NCBI GenBank assembly: GCA_022560025.1
Contig: JAFISE010000329.1
Coordinates: forward strand, 1 to 20,114
Origin: Stagonosporopsis chrysanthemi
Taxonomy: Eukaryota; Ascomycota; Dothideomycetes; Pleosporales; Didymellaceae
Length of the DNA stretch: 20,114 bases
Direction of reading: 5' to 3'
Shown here piece by piece: positions 1 to 7,530 of the stretch. Every line of letters begins with the position of its first letter. Within the stretch, counting starts at the first letter, position 1. The notes beneath the pieces are model-generated. The model had not been told where the DNA came from. It did no database searches and worked only from the letters and a program-made list of their open reading frames with translations. The translations under genes were made by a program, and so were the position numbers.

Positions 1-81
1 ATACGATTTGTTGAAGCTGTAAAATCGTATAGGGTCAGAGCAGGGGGGGCCGCACGTACCACAATTAAATCGTATAGGGTC
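1..81. repeat. Short inverted and direct repeats at window edge
   Basis: ATACGATTT at 1-9 is the exact reverse complement of AAATCGTAT at 22-30, giving a 9-bp stem with a 12-nt loop. AAATCGTATAGGGTC at 22-36 recurs directly at 67-81. The repeats overlap the end of the minus-strand pseudogene, whose terminal TAA is at 65-67. They could be the terminus of a mobile element or the breakpoint that truncated the pseudogene; the window edge prevents a decision. Confidence 0.55.
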
Positions 82-1618
82 TATACGGAAATTGACTAGC
101 AGCTAGATAAGGAGTGAGTCGGGGGTTAGGGTTGCGCGAGTTGGGCCCCTGAGCTACCGGATCGGGACAGCGCGCTAGGCCTAAACGGCCCAAACGGGTT
201 AGGGATCTTGCGATAAGGGCCCTTGTCGTGGGCTCATATGGGTTAGGCTCGCTGATGGCGTTGGCGGTCGGCTCAGCTGTGTCTGTCTCCATCTCGTTGA
301 TGGCTTCGTCAACGTCTGCCATGGTTTCGTCTTCTCCATCTTCAGCCCCCACCTCTCCCTCCTCTTCCTCTTCTTCGTCCTCCTCCCCCTCCTCTTCCTC
401 TTCTTCGTCCTGCTCCCCCTCGACGCTTCTCTCCGCCGCCTTGACCAACGCCTCCTATGCCTCGCGCTGCCGCCGGGTGAAACGATACGCTGGACTCTTC
501 CACACGTGCTCCTGTTGTGTTCGTGCAAAAAACATTAATATCTGCTGCCACGGCCGCGTGTGGTCGCTAATTGACTTCTCGTCCATGTACGGCTGCAACG
601 GCTGGAACCGCGTCTGGTGCTTCTCTGTGCGGATCGCCTCTAACTGCACAAACACGCCGATGCGGTGGATGACGGATGCTTGACTGAACCGCGCCAATCC
701 CTCCATTGCCGCCCACATCGCCGCCTCCACGGGCTCGGCCTGCTGCTCCTGCCTGGGATTGGGATCAGCCACGGGCTCCTCGATGCACGCCAACAGCTCT
801 GGCCTCTCTATGCCGACTAAATACGGCAGCCACTGCGTCCGCTCCAGCTACGGGTTGACCTCGTCTTTCTCGCCCGCCTGGATGGTGTTCTGCGCCCGCG
901 TCTCCACGTTCGCCCACGCCTTGGCTATCTGCTTGCCTACCTGCGCCTACGCTGCGTCGCCGTCAATGGGCACCGCCTCTGGGCCGTTGTTGCCCGGCTG
1001 GTGGACCTCGAAGTACTGCGACCCCTGGCCCTGCACTATTAACTGCTGGCAGTGCACTGTCTTGCAGTTTTGGCTGATGCGATCCTGGATGCTCTTCTGC
1101 TGCACACGAGTTGGGCGTCCACCTTCCCCTGCCGGCGACTAGTCGTGGGTCTTCTGCCAATGTTTCCTCATCGTCTCTGCGCTTTGGAATATCTGGCGGC
1201 AACCGTCAGGCTCTATTTGACACATCAACCCATCTGCGTACACCGGCAGCTGTTCCAACGGCTCGATTGTCTGGCTGGGTACCTCCAACTGGCTGGCGTA
1301 CTTAATCAACCCGGCCCAGCTGCGGACCTCGTCTGCTATCAGCTCGGCTTCCCTACGCTTGACGTGATGGCTGCGCTGCACATAGCTCTTGATCTAGCCA
1401 GGCAAAACGCCGTGTTGGCACTCCTTGCACACTGCCAACGCGTACGCGACCAAATGCTCAAAGTGCTCCCCTGCAACGCTGCTCTCTGCTATAGTCTTGA
1501 CAACGATCAATAAACTACACGCAGTAGGCAGAAATCTAGAAAATAATCTGTGTTCTAATACAGACTCTACGTTGTAAGTTGCATAGTGCATGTGTCTTCC
1601 TGCTTGTATATTACGCAT
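65..1618 (-). pseudogene. OrsD/DUF3505-like C2H2-finger protein, disabled by TAG codons
   Basis: One minus-strand frame runs from 1618 to the TAA at 65-67 (518 codons) with no frameshift. It is interrupted by five stops at 1394-1396, 1139-1141, 947-949, 848-850 and 455-457, all TAG. The conceptual protein has a C2H2-like stretch (VCKECQHGVLP near codon 65, then CQIEPDGC followed by HWQKTH) and a long conserved body containing LERTQWLPYLVG and FARTQQEHVWKSPAYRFTRR. An acidic E/D tract follows. I recognise this layout from the fungal OrsD-like DUF3505 family, which also occurs in telomere-linked helicase regions; that assignment is from memory, without a search. Family members I recall read Gln or Trp at several of the stops, so single C-to-T or G-to-A changes (CAG or TGG to TAG) would explain them. 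The last ~45 codons are unlike the family and may be fused flanking DNA. Function of the family is unknown to me beyond likely nucleic-acid binding. Confidence 0.72.
361..420. repeat. 30-bp tandem duplication in the acidic tract
   Basis: Positions 361-390 and 391-420 are identical except for C/G at 382/412. On the minus strand the unit encodes a ten-residue Glu/Asp/Gly block, so the duplication lengthened the acidic linker of the pseudogene in frame. Confidence 0.85.
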
Positions 1619-1863
1619 AACTTAACGCGTAGTTGACGTTGGCAATAACTAGTTGTTTCTTAGACTACCTCTGAGCCTAGTAGTTTAGGGTATTACAGCG
1701 TCGCAAAGCTGACCTCAACCACAAACACAAAACCCTAATGCTATTAACCACACTAGCTATAGGGATGCAAATCTGCTAAGTTGTGTAGTTTGGCCTGCTA
1801 ATTCACATACTTGAATTTGGAACAAATCCGCCTATAGGAACCTAATAACACTGACCTCTGAAC

Positions 1864-1966
1864 GTAACGCAACTAGGCCTACGTGCTCTAAAATACGCGT
1901 GCACTAAAATATCCTGTCCCTAAGAAAAAAAATCCCGTAACGCAACTCAGGGCTGAGTTGCGTTAC
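1864..1966. repeat. Perfect 13-bp inverted repeat plus third copy
   Basis: GTAACGCAACTCA at 1937-1949 is followed after GGGC by its exact reverse complement at 1954-1966. The first 11 bases, GTAACGCAACT, also occur at 1864-1874 in direct orientation. The rest of 1619-1936 shows no coding signal. The arrangement could be transposon termini, a transcription-factor palindrome or a strong hairpin. No target duplication was found. Confidence 0.7.
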
Positions 1967-2349
1967 CGCCCTGGGATAGATTGCGCACTCCTTGCCTATC
2001 ATGCATTGAGTTCGTGGTGCAAAGAGAAGAAGAGAGGCACACAATTGTGCTCCCAACATTAACGACCAAGACATGTATAACTAAGAACAAATGACTCTTT
2101 GCAGCGGTTGGCGCACAAAACCTCTCCAAGAAGAAGCGGGGAGACTCTTCACTTACGCCAACGGATACAAAGAATCTTGAGCGAATAGAATGTACGGGCA
2201 ATTGGCTAAGGGATAAGCTTGTCGGTATTCAGGACATTCTCACAGTGCCCACAGCGATAAACGACGAGATGAAGACGGACACGGATACAGGGGGGGATGA
2301 GGATGAGTATAAGGATGAATCGGGTCTAGAGGACACAGATTGGAGATGA
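1957..2349 (+). pseudogene. Decayed reading frame, unknown function
   Basis: One plus-strand frame is open from 1957 to TGA at 2347-2349 (about 130 codons) except for TGA at 2092-2094. The conceptual protein looks non-random. It has CLSC near codon 14, a basic KKKRG patch in the middle, and a strongly acidic C-terminus rich in D, E and T ending in EDTDW. There is no convincing start codon and it begins inside the 13-bp inverted repeat. I do not recognise a family. It could be a fragment of a transposon-associated ORF or a chance open frame; a minus-strand ORF over 1947-2201 looks less protein-like. Confidence 0.3.
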
Positions 2350-3289
2350 AGAACATCGGCGAGGGACACGTATGAGGGATACGGATTAGAAACACAGACA
2401 AAACCCTGCATGTATCAAGGATGTCGTGTTTTCAATGGTAGAGCGATCACAATGTTATTCTCTCCCCCTCCCCCTCACTAAAACTAATGCGATTACTAAT
2501 CAGTTAGAGCGTTCTACACACTCTACAGGGTAGAATAGAATCAGTGGCTATTCTACAGTAGTGCAGAGTAGAATTAGGGTCTATTCTACTCTACTCTATA
2601 ATGCCCATGTATAGGCCAGGCCTAGCATTTAACAGGAGACCGTTGGCGTCTACATCTTCTCGTTCCCCAATACGCTATTTGTCATTATCATCCTGTACAT
2701 TTCTACTGGTTTAAAAGGTTCCCTGATCCAGAATACTTAGGTGGGAGCTCAATTTGGTCGCTGCCAAGCTAGCGTAGATAGGAGCCGACATAAGGGATCG
2801 TTCTACAGACGGCTCATTCCTGATCATAGCCCATGCATAGCCCAAAGGAATGACTCTCTCTGCCTCTGGTGATGTCTAATTGCGTCTCAAAGCGCATCAT
2901 AGATCCATGTTAGTCAGCTTTCTCACGAGACTTGCGTTATCCTGCATCCTGCACGCTTACGTGAGACTGCGTCTAGTTAGCGGATGTACTTCTAGATCAA
3001 GACTATCATAGTCATACTTAGTTTAACATCTCTTGCCTACTAACTTGAAAGCATAAAAGCATAAGCAGTGTATTTGTAACAGGACAGCAAAGTTGCGTAA
3101 GATGACCTGATCGTAATTTAGAACGTCCGCAACATCAGTATTCAAGGTTGGTTTCCTCAACAGTAGCTAACTACAAGAGCTTACTGTTGCTGCAAAATAA
3201 TTAAAGCCCTCGTCGTTGGCATCTACTGCTTTACCATCGGTTCTTTCTCTACTTGATTTCTATAGGTTTTTGTTTTCTCCATCAGAACT
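2350..3289. other. Intergenic region upstream of the P450
   Basis: No protein-coding frame or RNA gene is supported here. It contains the GTAGAAT/ATTCTAC cluster listed separately and a CT-rich tract (about 3231-3260) just before the P450 start, typical of fungal promoters and 5' leaders. No clear TATA box was found. Confidence 0.5.
2505..2600. repeat. GTAGAAT/ATTCTAC palindrome cluster
   Basis: The stretch alternates CTCTAC or ATTCTAC with GTAGAAT. The clearest pair is AGAGTAGAAT at 2565-2574 and its exact reverse complement ATTCTACTCT at 2583-2592, separated by 8 nt. A looser pair lies at about 2530-2556. It may be a decayed MITE, a foldback element or a clustered binding site. Confidence 0.6.
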
Positions 3290-5011
3290 ATGGCTACCAA
3301 CACTTCATATCCCGGGCTTTGGCTTTATGTCTCTATACTCGCAGTATGTTGCTATTGAGTGCTCGTGGTAGTGCACGACATTTGACATGCTGACATCGAC
3401 AGGGATCTGCTTACATTATCGTTACCATCGTCTACCGAATCTGGTTCCATCCTTTGTCCAGATTTCCTGGTCCTAAGCACATGGCGATATCGGATCTTTT
3501 CAGTCAATGGCACACTTTTGTGAGTATGGACATGGCGACTTATACTCCTATGCTGCACCGCACATACGGAAGTATTGTGCGCATCGGTCCTAACTGTCTT
3601 GCTATTGAAGGGAGTATCTGCTGGCCGGAGGTACATGGTGCCCGGAGTACTAGCGATGAGGATGAGTTCAGCAAAATACACGGTTACGCGTTTGCGAGCG
3701 ATCACCTAGCCTTACTTGGAGCTAACCGAGAGGACCACCGACGCCAACGACATCAAATGGCTTATGCATTCAGTGCCACTGCGCTTCAAGAGCAATCTGG
3801 AATTATTGTGCATTACATCGATAAACTTATAAGCCAGCTGACAGCTTCTGCTAAGCAAGACCAATTAGTCGACATTGTCAACTTGCTGAATTGTACGACG
3901 TTTGACATCATTGGCGACCTCACCTTCGCCGAGTCATTCCATTGTCTGGAAGGAAACACCACCTTTATTGATAATATATACGGTAGCCTTCTCGGCGGAG
4001 CTTACCGACGATTTCTGCTCCAATTCCCTGTCCTTAAGCCAATTCTCGCACTGTATGTAGGCTTAGAAGACCTTCACAAAGCGAATGTCGCAGACAAAGA
4101 GAATTACTTGCTAGGGCTCTCCAAAGGCCAAGCACGCATGGCAATGGGAGTGGAACGCAAAGATGGACGCCGTGACTTCGCTACCTACATGCTTCGTAAA
4201 GTCAAGAGTGAGGAAGCAGCTCTTAGCGATGAAGAGGTTCAAGCATTATCCGCGGTTTTGGTAGTAGCTGGAAGCGATACAACTGCTGCTGCACTTTCGG
4301 GATTCCATTTCTTTATCGGGACGCACGCAGAGAAGAAGAAGATTCTGGTCGATGAGATCCGCTTAGCCTTTACAGATGAGTCTGAGATCACTATAGCGAG
4401 TACAGCAAAGCTTCCGTATTTGCGTGCTGTCATCGAAGAAACATTACGACTATACAGTCCCGTCGTTACATTAGCGCCCAGGGTCAGCCCGGGAGCTCAG
4501 GTCGGTGGCCAGTGGATACCACGAGGTGTAAGCTTAAGGTTCAATAGTACTTTGTCAAAAGGACAACGCAAGATCTCGGCTAATTTGATACTATCACTTT
4601 AGACTGTCGTTCAGACCTGGCAAACTGCTACGAACCGCAATCCTGATAGCTTTGTGGATCCCGACTCATTCGAGCCTGAGCGGGTACTTACACTTCTAGA
4701 CATAATTACCGTAGCTTATACGCTAATCTTACTTGTAGTGGTTGTCATCAAAGCATTCATTGTCTAATGCTCGCTTCGTGAACGACAAGAAGGATGTGGT
4801 GAAATCCTTCAGCAATGGCACTCGTGATTGCATCGGCAAGAATCTAGCTTATGCCGAAATGCGCACCATCATCTGTCGTATCCTGTTCCGTTTTGATATG
4901 GAGCTTCTGTCGGGTCAAGAGAAGTGGTTGGATCAGAGGGCTGCACTTGCGTTCGTGAAGGGTCCATTGATGGTTCGTTACAAGCTACGTCCTGGTGTTG
5001 TGGTAGAGTAG
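3290..5011 (+). CDS. Cytochrome P450 monooxygenase (four exons)
   Basis: Proposed exons are 3290-3343, 3403-4527, 4603-4683 and 4739-5011, giving 510 residues, the usual length for fungal microsomal P450s. The ATG at 3290 has A at -3 and G at +4. It opens a hydrophobic anchor (residues ~9-30) followed by YRIWFHPLSRFPGPK. Family motifs are in order and complete: REDHRRQR in helix C, AGSDTT in helix I (307-312), ETLR of the ExxR motif (364-367), PERW (418-421), and the heme loop FSNGTRDCIG (444-453) with Cys451 as the predicted iron ligand. PERW and the membrane anchor appear only after splicing, which supports the exon model. The protein would be an ER-bound haem-thiolate oxidase using a P450 reductase. 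It resembles the CYP65/isotrichodermin C-15 hydroxylase-like group in overall style, by memory only, and the substrate is unknown. No internal stop or missing key residue was seen. No biosynthetic partner gene lies within the window. Confidence 0.93.
3344..3402 (+). other. P450 intron 1 (59 bp, phase 0)
   Basis: GTATGT donor at 3344, branch-like CTGAC at about 3389-3393 and CAG acceptor ending at 3402. Without it the frame meets stops; with it the membrane anchor joins directly to YRIWFHPLS. Confidence 0.85.
4528..4602 (+). other. P450 intron 2 (75 bp, phase 0)
   Basis: GTAAGC donor at 4528, CTAAT branch site at about 4580-4584 and TAG acceptor ending at 4602. Splicing joins the conserved WIPRG to TVVQTWQTATNRNPDSF, as expected between ExxR and PERW. 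Confidence 0.9.
4684..4738 (+). other. P450 intron 3 (55 bp, phase 0)
   Basis: GTACTT donor at 4684, CTAAT branch site in CGCTAATC near 4722 and TAG acceptor ending at 4738. Splicing creates the PERW motif across the junction (CGG then TGG), which is strong support. Confidence 0.92.
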
Positions 5012-5165
5012 CATGAACGAATCTCTTGCTGTTACGAGCAACTTTATTGCTGTTATAACGTACTAGATGAGTTTTCCAGTGTCGCACAGTTAGATGCGGG
5101 TATTGTGGACGGAAAATTAGGAGAGTGTGTATGTGTTGTATTGTTTGTAGGCTCCTAGCTAAGCT

Positions 5166-5173
5166 TATATAAA
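5166..5173 (+). promoter_or_regulatory. TATA-like box upstream of the 5506 ORF
   Basis: TATATAAA lies about 340 bp before the ATG at 5506, in a stretch otherwise without clear genes. The following leader (5200-5505) is rich in C, T and later CA, like a fungal or retroelement 5' leader. An LTR covering roughly 5051-5323 (TGTTATAACG to TTTCAACA) is conceivable, but no partner LTR or target duplication was seen. Confidence 0.35.
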
Positions 5174-5505
5174 GGTCATCGCATGCCTCTGTTTAACTAT
5201 GACGCGCCCTGGTTTCTCCTCGCGTCTTTCAGCACTTTCCAGAGACACTTCGAAGTTTCTAGCTGTCTTAGTTTTGTACTCAAATTTCTGTTTTCACTAG
5301 TTAATCACTTTTTTGTTTCAACAAAGTCCCCTTTATTTAGGTTTCACCGGGCGAGAGACCTTCACCACAATTTTTCCTACCAGTTCTCCAGGCACCGGCT
5401 GCTCTGCCTTCCAAACCACCAACTTCTCCAATCAACAACCATTCAACTACTGCCTTCCCAACTTTCCTAACAACCTTACTTCTTACTCCGCCTTCACTAC
5501 TGGCA

Positions 5506-6131
5506 ATGTCTAGACTCAGCAACAACGACAAAATTAACGACTCATCTGAGCCTAAGAAGCGCTTGGAAAAGACCACTTAACAGTCTCGCGATCGCGTTGG
5601 AGCCGTTGCTGCAAAGCTCTTCACCTTCGCTACCCCACCTAGCCAGGTCTCCTCCTGTCGCTCTACCCCCTTACCGGCTTCAACGTTTGAGGACTTAGTC
5701 AACGAACTCCGACAGGATCGCCTCGACCGCCGCACCTCTCAGCATGCGCTCGCCTATACTCCCCTTCAACGCTCTGAGTCAGTGCCTTCAACCTACTCTC
5801 AGCCAGACAATATCGATCCCCACTTTGACAGTTATGATGACGGTAACTCAACTGTCATCCTAAGCAACCTTCCAGACTTACCCCCTGAACTGGTTCTTGA
5901 GTCCAACACCTCTCCTTCTCAGCTTCTAGATCAAGTTCATAAACAACACCGCCGCCTTTGACGCTTCTACGCTGGTGCTAAAGGGCTTCAGGAGCTAACC
6001 GGAAATTCTCCCGCTGAAGTAAACAATCTCTCGAAGTCTCGACTTGCTTTCCTGGCCGCAGCCTTACTTGATTCTCTACAACAAGGCGATCGTTGGTTGT
6101 CCGTACACGGTACGACAACGGCAAGCCGCTA
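5506..6131 (+). pseudogene. Truncated ORF of unknown function, possibly gag-like
   Basis: From ATG at 5506 one frame stays open to the Fot-like insertion at 6131, apart from TAA at 5578-5580 and TGA at 5959-5961. Both stops can be single C-to-T changes (CAA to TAA after a T; CGA to TGA after a T), the same type as in the transposons to the right. The conceptual product is about 208 residues, hydrophilic and rich in Ser, Gln, Asp and Leu. It includes STFEDLVNELRQDRLDRRTS and, near the end, RLAFLAAALLDSLQQGDRW, which looks helical. No zinc knuckle or enzyme motif is visible. I do not recognise the family. Its position after a TATA box and long leader, and its early cut-off, would suit a retroelement gag, but a broken host gene is equally possible. 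Confidence 0.45.
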
Positions 6132-6186
6132 CCGTGTCTGTGCACGTGATGCGCGGATTTGCGTGATGCGCCGAACCACCAAAATA
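6132..6186. mobile_element. Left end of Fot/pogo-like element X
   Basis: CCGTGTCTGTGCAC begins right after the TA dinucleotide at 6130-6131, as expected for a Tc1-mariner terminal repeat. The 55 bases match the starts of the copies at 11604 and 12169. The element is split by the Copia insertion and resumes at 11566. This part is essentially unmutated. Confidence 0.75.
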
Positions 6187-6380
6187 TGTTGCGGTGAATG
6201 CAATTTCATGTATTCTGCTATTCTGTTGTTGTTGTGTTGTTCTTCTCTGCTCTGCATAAAGCAGCAGTCAGGTCTGTTTACATAACGTATCTGTGATGCA
6301 GCTTAGGTAAAAGACACTCTATAGGATGAGGAAGCAACACTAGACTACTAACACGTGATCTACTTCTTATAACTGTTACA
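6187..6380 (-). repeat. Copia left LTR (biological 3' LTR), lightly mutated
   Basis: Identical in length to the right LTR, with no indels. It keeps most CA and TG dinucleotides. About 30 positions differ between the two LTRs; only one is a transversion, and nearly all the rest are C or G here and T or A in the right copy. Confidence 0.93.
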
Positions 6381-6395
6381 CACTCCCTTATCCTG
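6381..6395 (-). promoter_or_regulatory. Candidate polypurine tract of the Copia element
   Basis: Read on the minus strand, this is a G/A-rich run directly next to the 3' LTR, where plus-strand DNA priming starts in LTR retrotransposons. It supports minus-strand orientation. Confidence 0.6.
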
Positions 6396-6612
6396 TAGTT
6401 AACTAATAATAGAAGGGTAAACCTCTTAGGTATTATTATCTATCTTACAAACCTTTAAATAAATATTATTTAGGTATAGTTACTATATAAATTTAGTATA
6501 CTTCTATTATAGAAGGATCTTTATTATAGTGTTAGCAGGTATCTAGTTTGTAGGCTTTTAGTGTACATAAAGGTAGTTCCCCTTAACTTCTTAGCAGACC
6601 TAGTTTTAATAA

Positions 6613-7530
6613 ATATTAACATGTTTTAGCTTAGTACTAAGCTTGTCCTGCTCCTTTATAACTATACTTATAGTCTGCTAATTATTGCACTAAATAACTA
6701 GCGTCTAGTTTAGCTTTAAAGATAGTCTTTTAAATAGACAGTACTACTCTTTTATCTTTAATCTAGCAAGTAATAGAGTAAGTAGCTCTGCTTTAGTTAT
6801 AGATTTTATAACTATATATTAGAGCGTTAACTTCTAGTTAATAGTTATACTAAAGAGCTAAAATACGTATCTCTAAGAGCTTTAATATATCTTAATATTG
6901 TTAGCAAAGAATATATTAGATGCTCTAAAGAAGATAAGATTATAATAGTCTTATAGTATAGTAAAGTACTCTTATATTTCTGCTTTGTTAACAGCTTAAG
7001 CCTGCAGGGCTTAGTACTTTGTCTTAAGAATATAATACTATACCTTCTAAATTAATTTAATATATACTTAGCTAAGACTAGTTAAGTATAAAGTGTAGAT
7101 AATATAAGCATAAGCTAGATTAGGTTGTATATACTGTGTTAGGTAGGCAAGGTAGCCTACAAGCTCTTAATAAGTCTTTGTTTAAGCTTTATTTAGCTCC
7201 TTAAGAGATTATTCTAAGTAATTTGCTAGTATAAGTACTTTTAAAGGGCAGCTAATAGACAGAATATTATACTTTATAGTAACTTTATTAATATAAGTGT
7301 CTTGTACTAAGTAAATTGTACGTACTTTAGTATCTTAAACAACGCGTATGCCTAAGAACTACTTAAGTTCTCTAAAGTATTTTAAGCTATAATACTTATT
7401 AAGTTTCTCTTTAAAGTCTTAGTGTAAGTGCTTGTTTAATAAGTAGAAAGCTATAATAATATTATTAACGTAGATAAACAGGATTAACTAGCTGTTAATA
7501 TAGATATATAGAAATCCTAGTATAGGTATT
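6613..7530 (-). pseudogene. Copia reverse transcriptase/RNase H remnant
   Basis: Reading the minus strand, the region around 7461-7472 gives FIYVNNIIIAF. This is the Copia catalytic YVDD box with both Asp codons changed from GAT or GAC to AAT, a G-to-A change. It is preceded by a GF...YI stretch and followed by LNKHLHxDFKEKLNKYYSLKY, as in Copia reverse transcriptases. Closer to the left LTR (about 6613-6665) the frame reads IVIKEQDKLSTKLKHVNIY, the C-terminal RNase H signature (K-H-V-D-I). Several in-frame TAG and TAA codons separate these blocks, so the polyprotein is dead. The matching host role would have been copying the element's RNA into DNA in a virus-like particle. Confidence 0.8.

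Noticed and set aside
126..204. Telomere repeat array
   Set aside because: Only two exact TTAGGG units, far apart; not an array.
963..1202. Minus-strand ORF of 79 codons in another frame
   Set aside because: It overlaps the OrsD-like frame, which has recognisable family motifs there; this one does not.
228..1513. Plus-strand ORFs at 228-683, 759-1142 and 1052-1513
   Set aside because: They lie opposite the OrsD-like frame, have biased serine- or cysteine-rich products from the antisense of its codons, and show no family resemblance.
1947..2201. Minus-strand ORF of 84 codons
   Set aside because: No motif, and it runs into the palindrome. The plus-strand frame over the same bases looks more protein-like, though that is also weak.
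3352..3705. Minus-strand ORF of 117 codons
   Set aside because: It is antisense to well-supported P450 exon sequence.
4528..4602. P450 reading frame ending at a stop near 4600, suggesting a pseudogene
   Set aside because: A GT-AG intron with a CTAAT branch site removes the stop and restores conserved sequence; a second intron then restores PERW and the heme loop.
6097..6285. ORF of 62 codons across the Copia left LTR
   Set aside because: It is the chance continuation of the 5506 frame through the mariner end into the LTR, with no independent gene signal.
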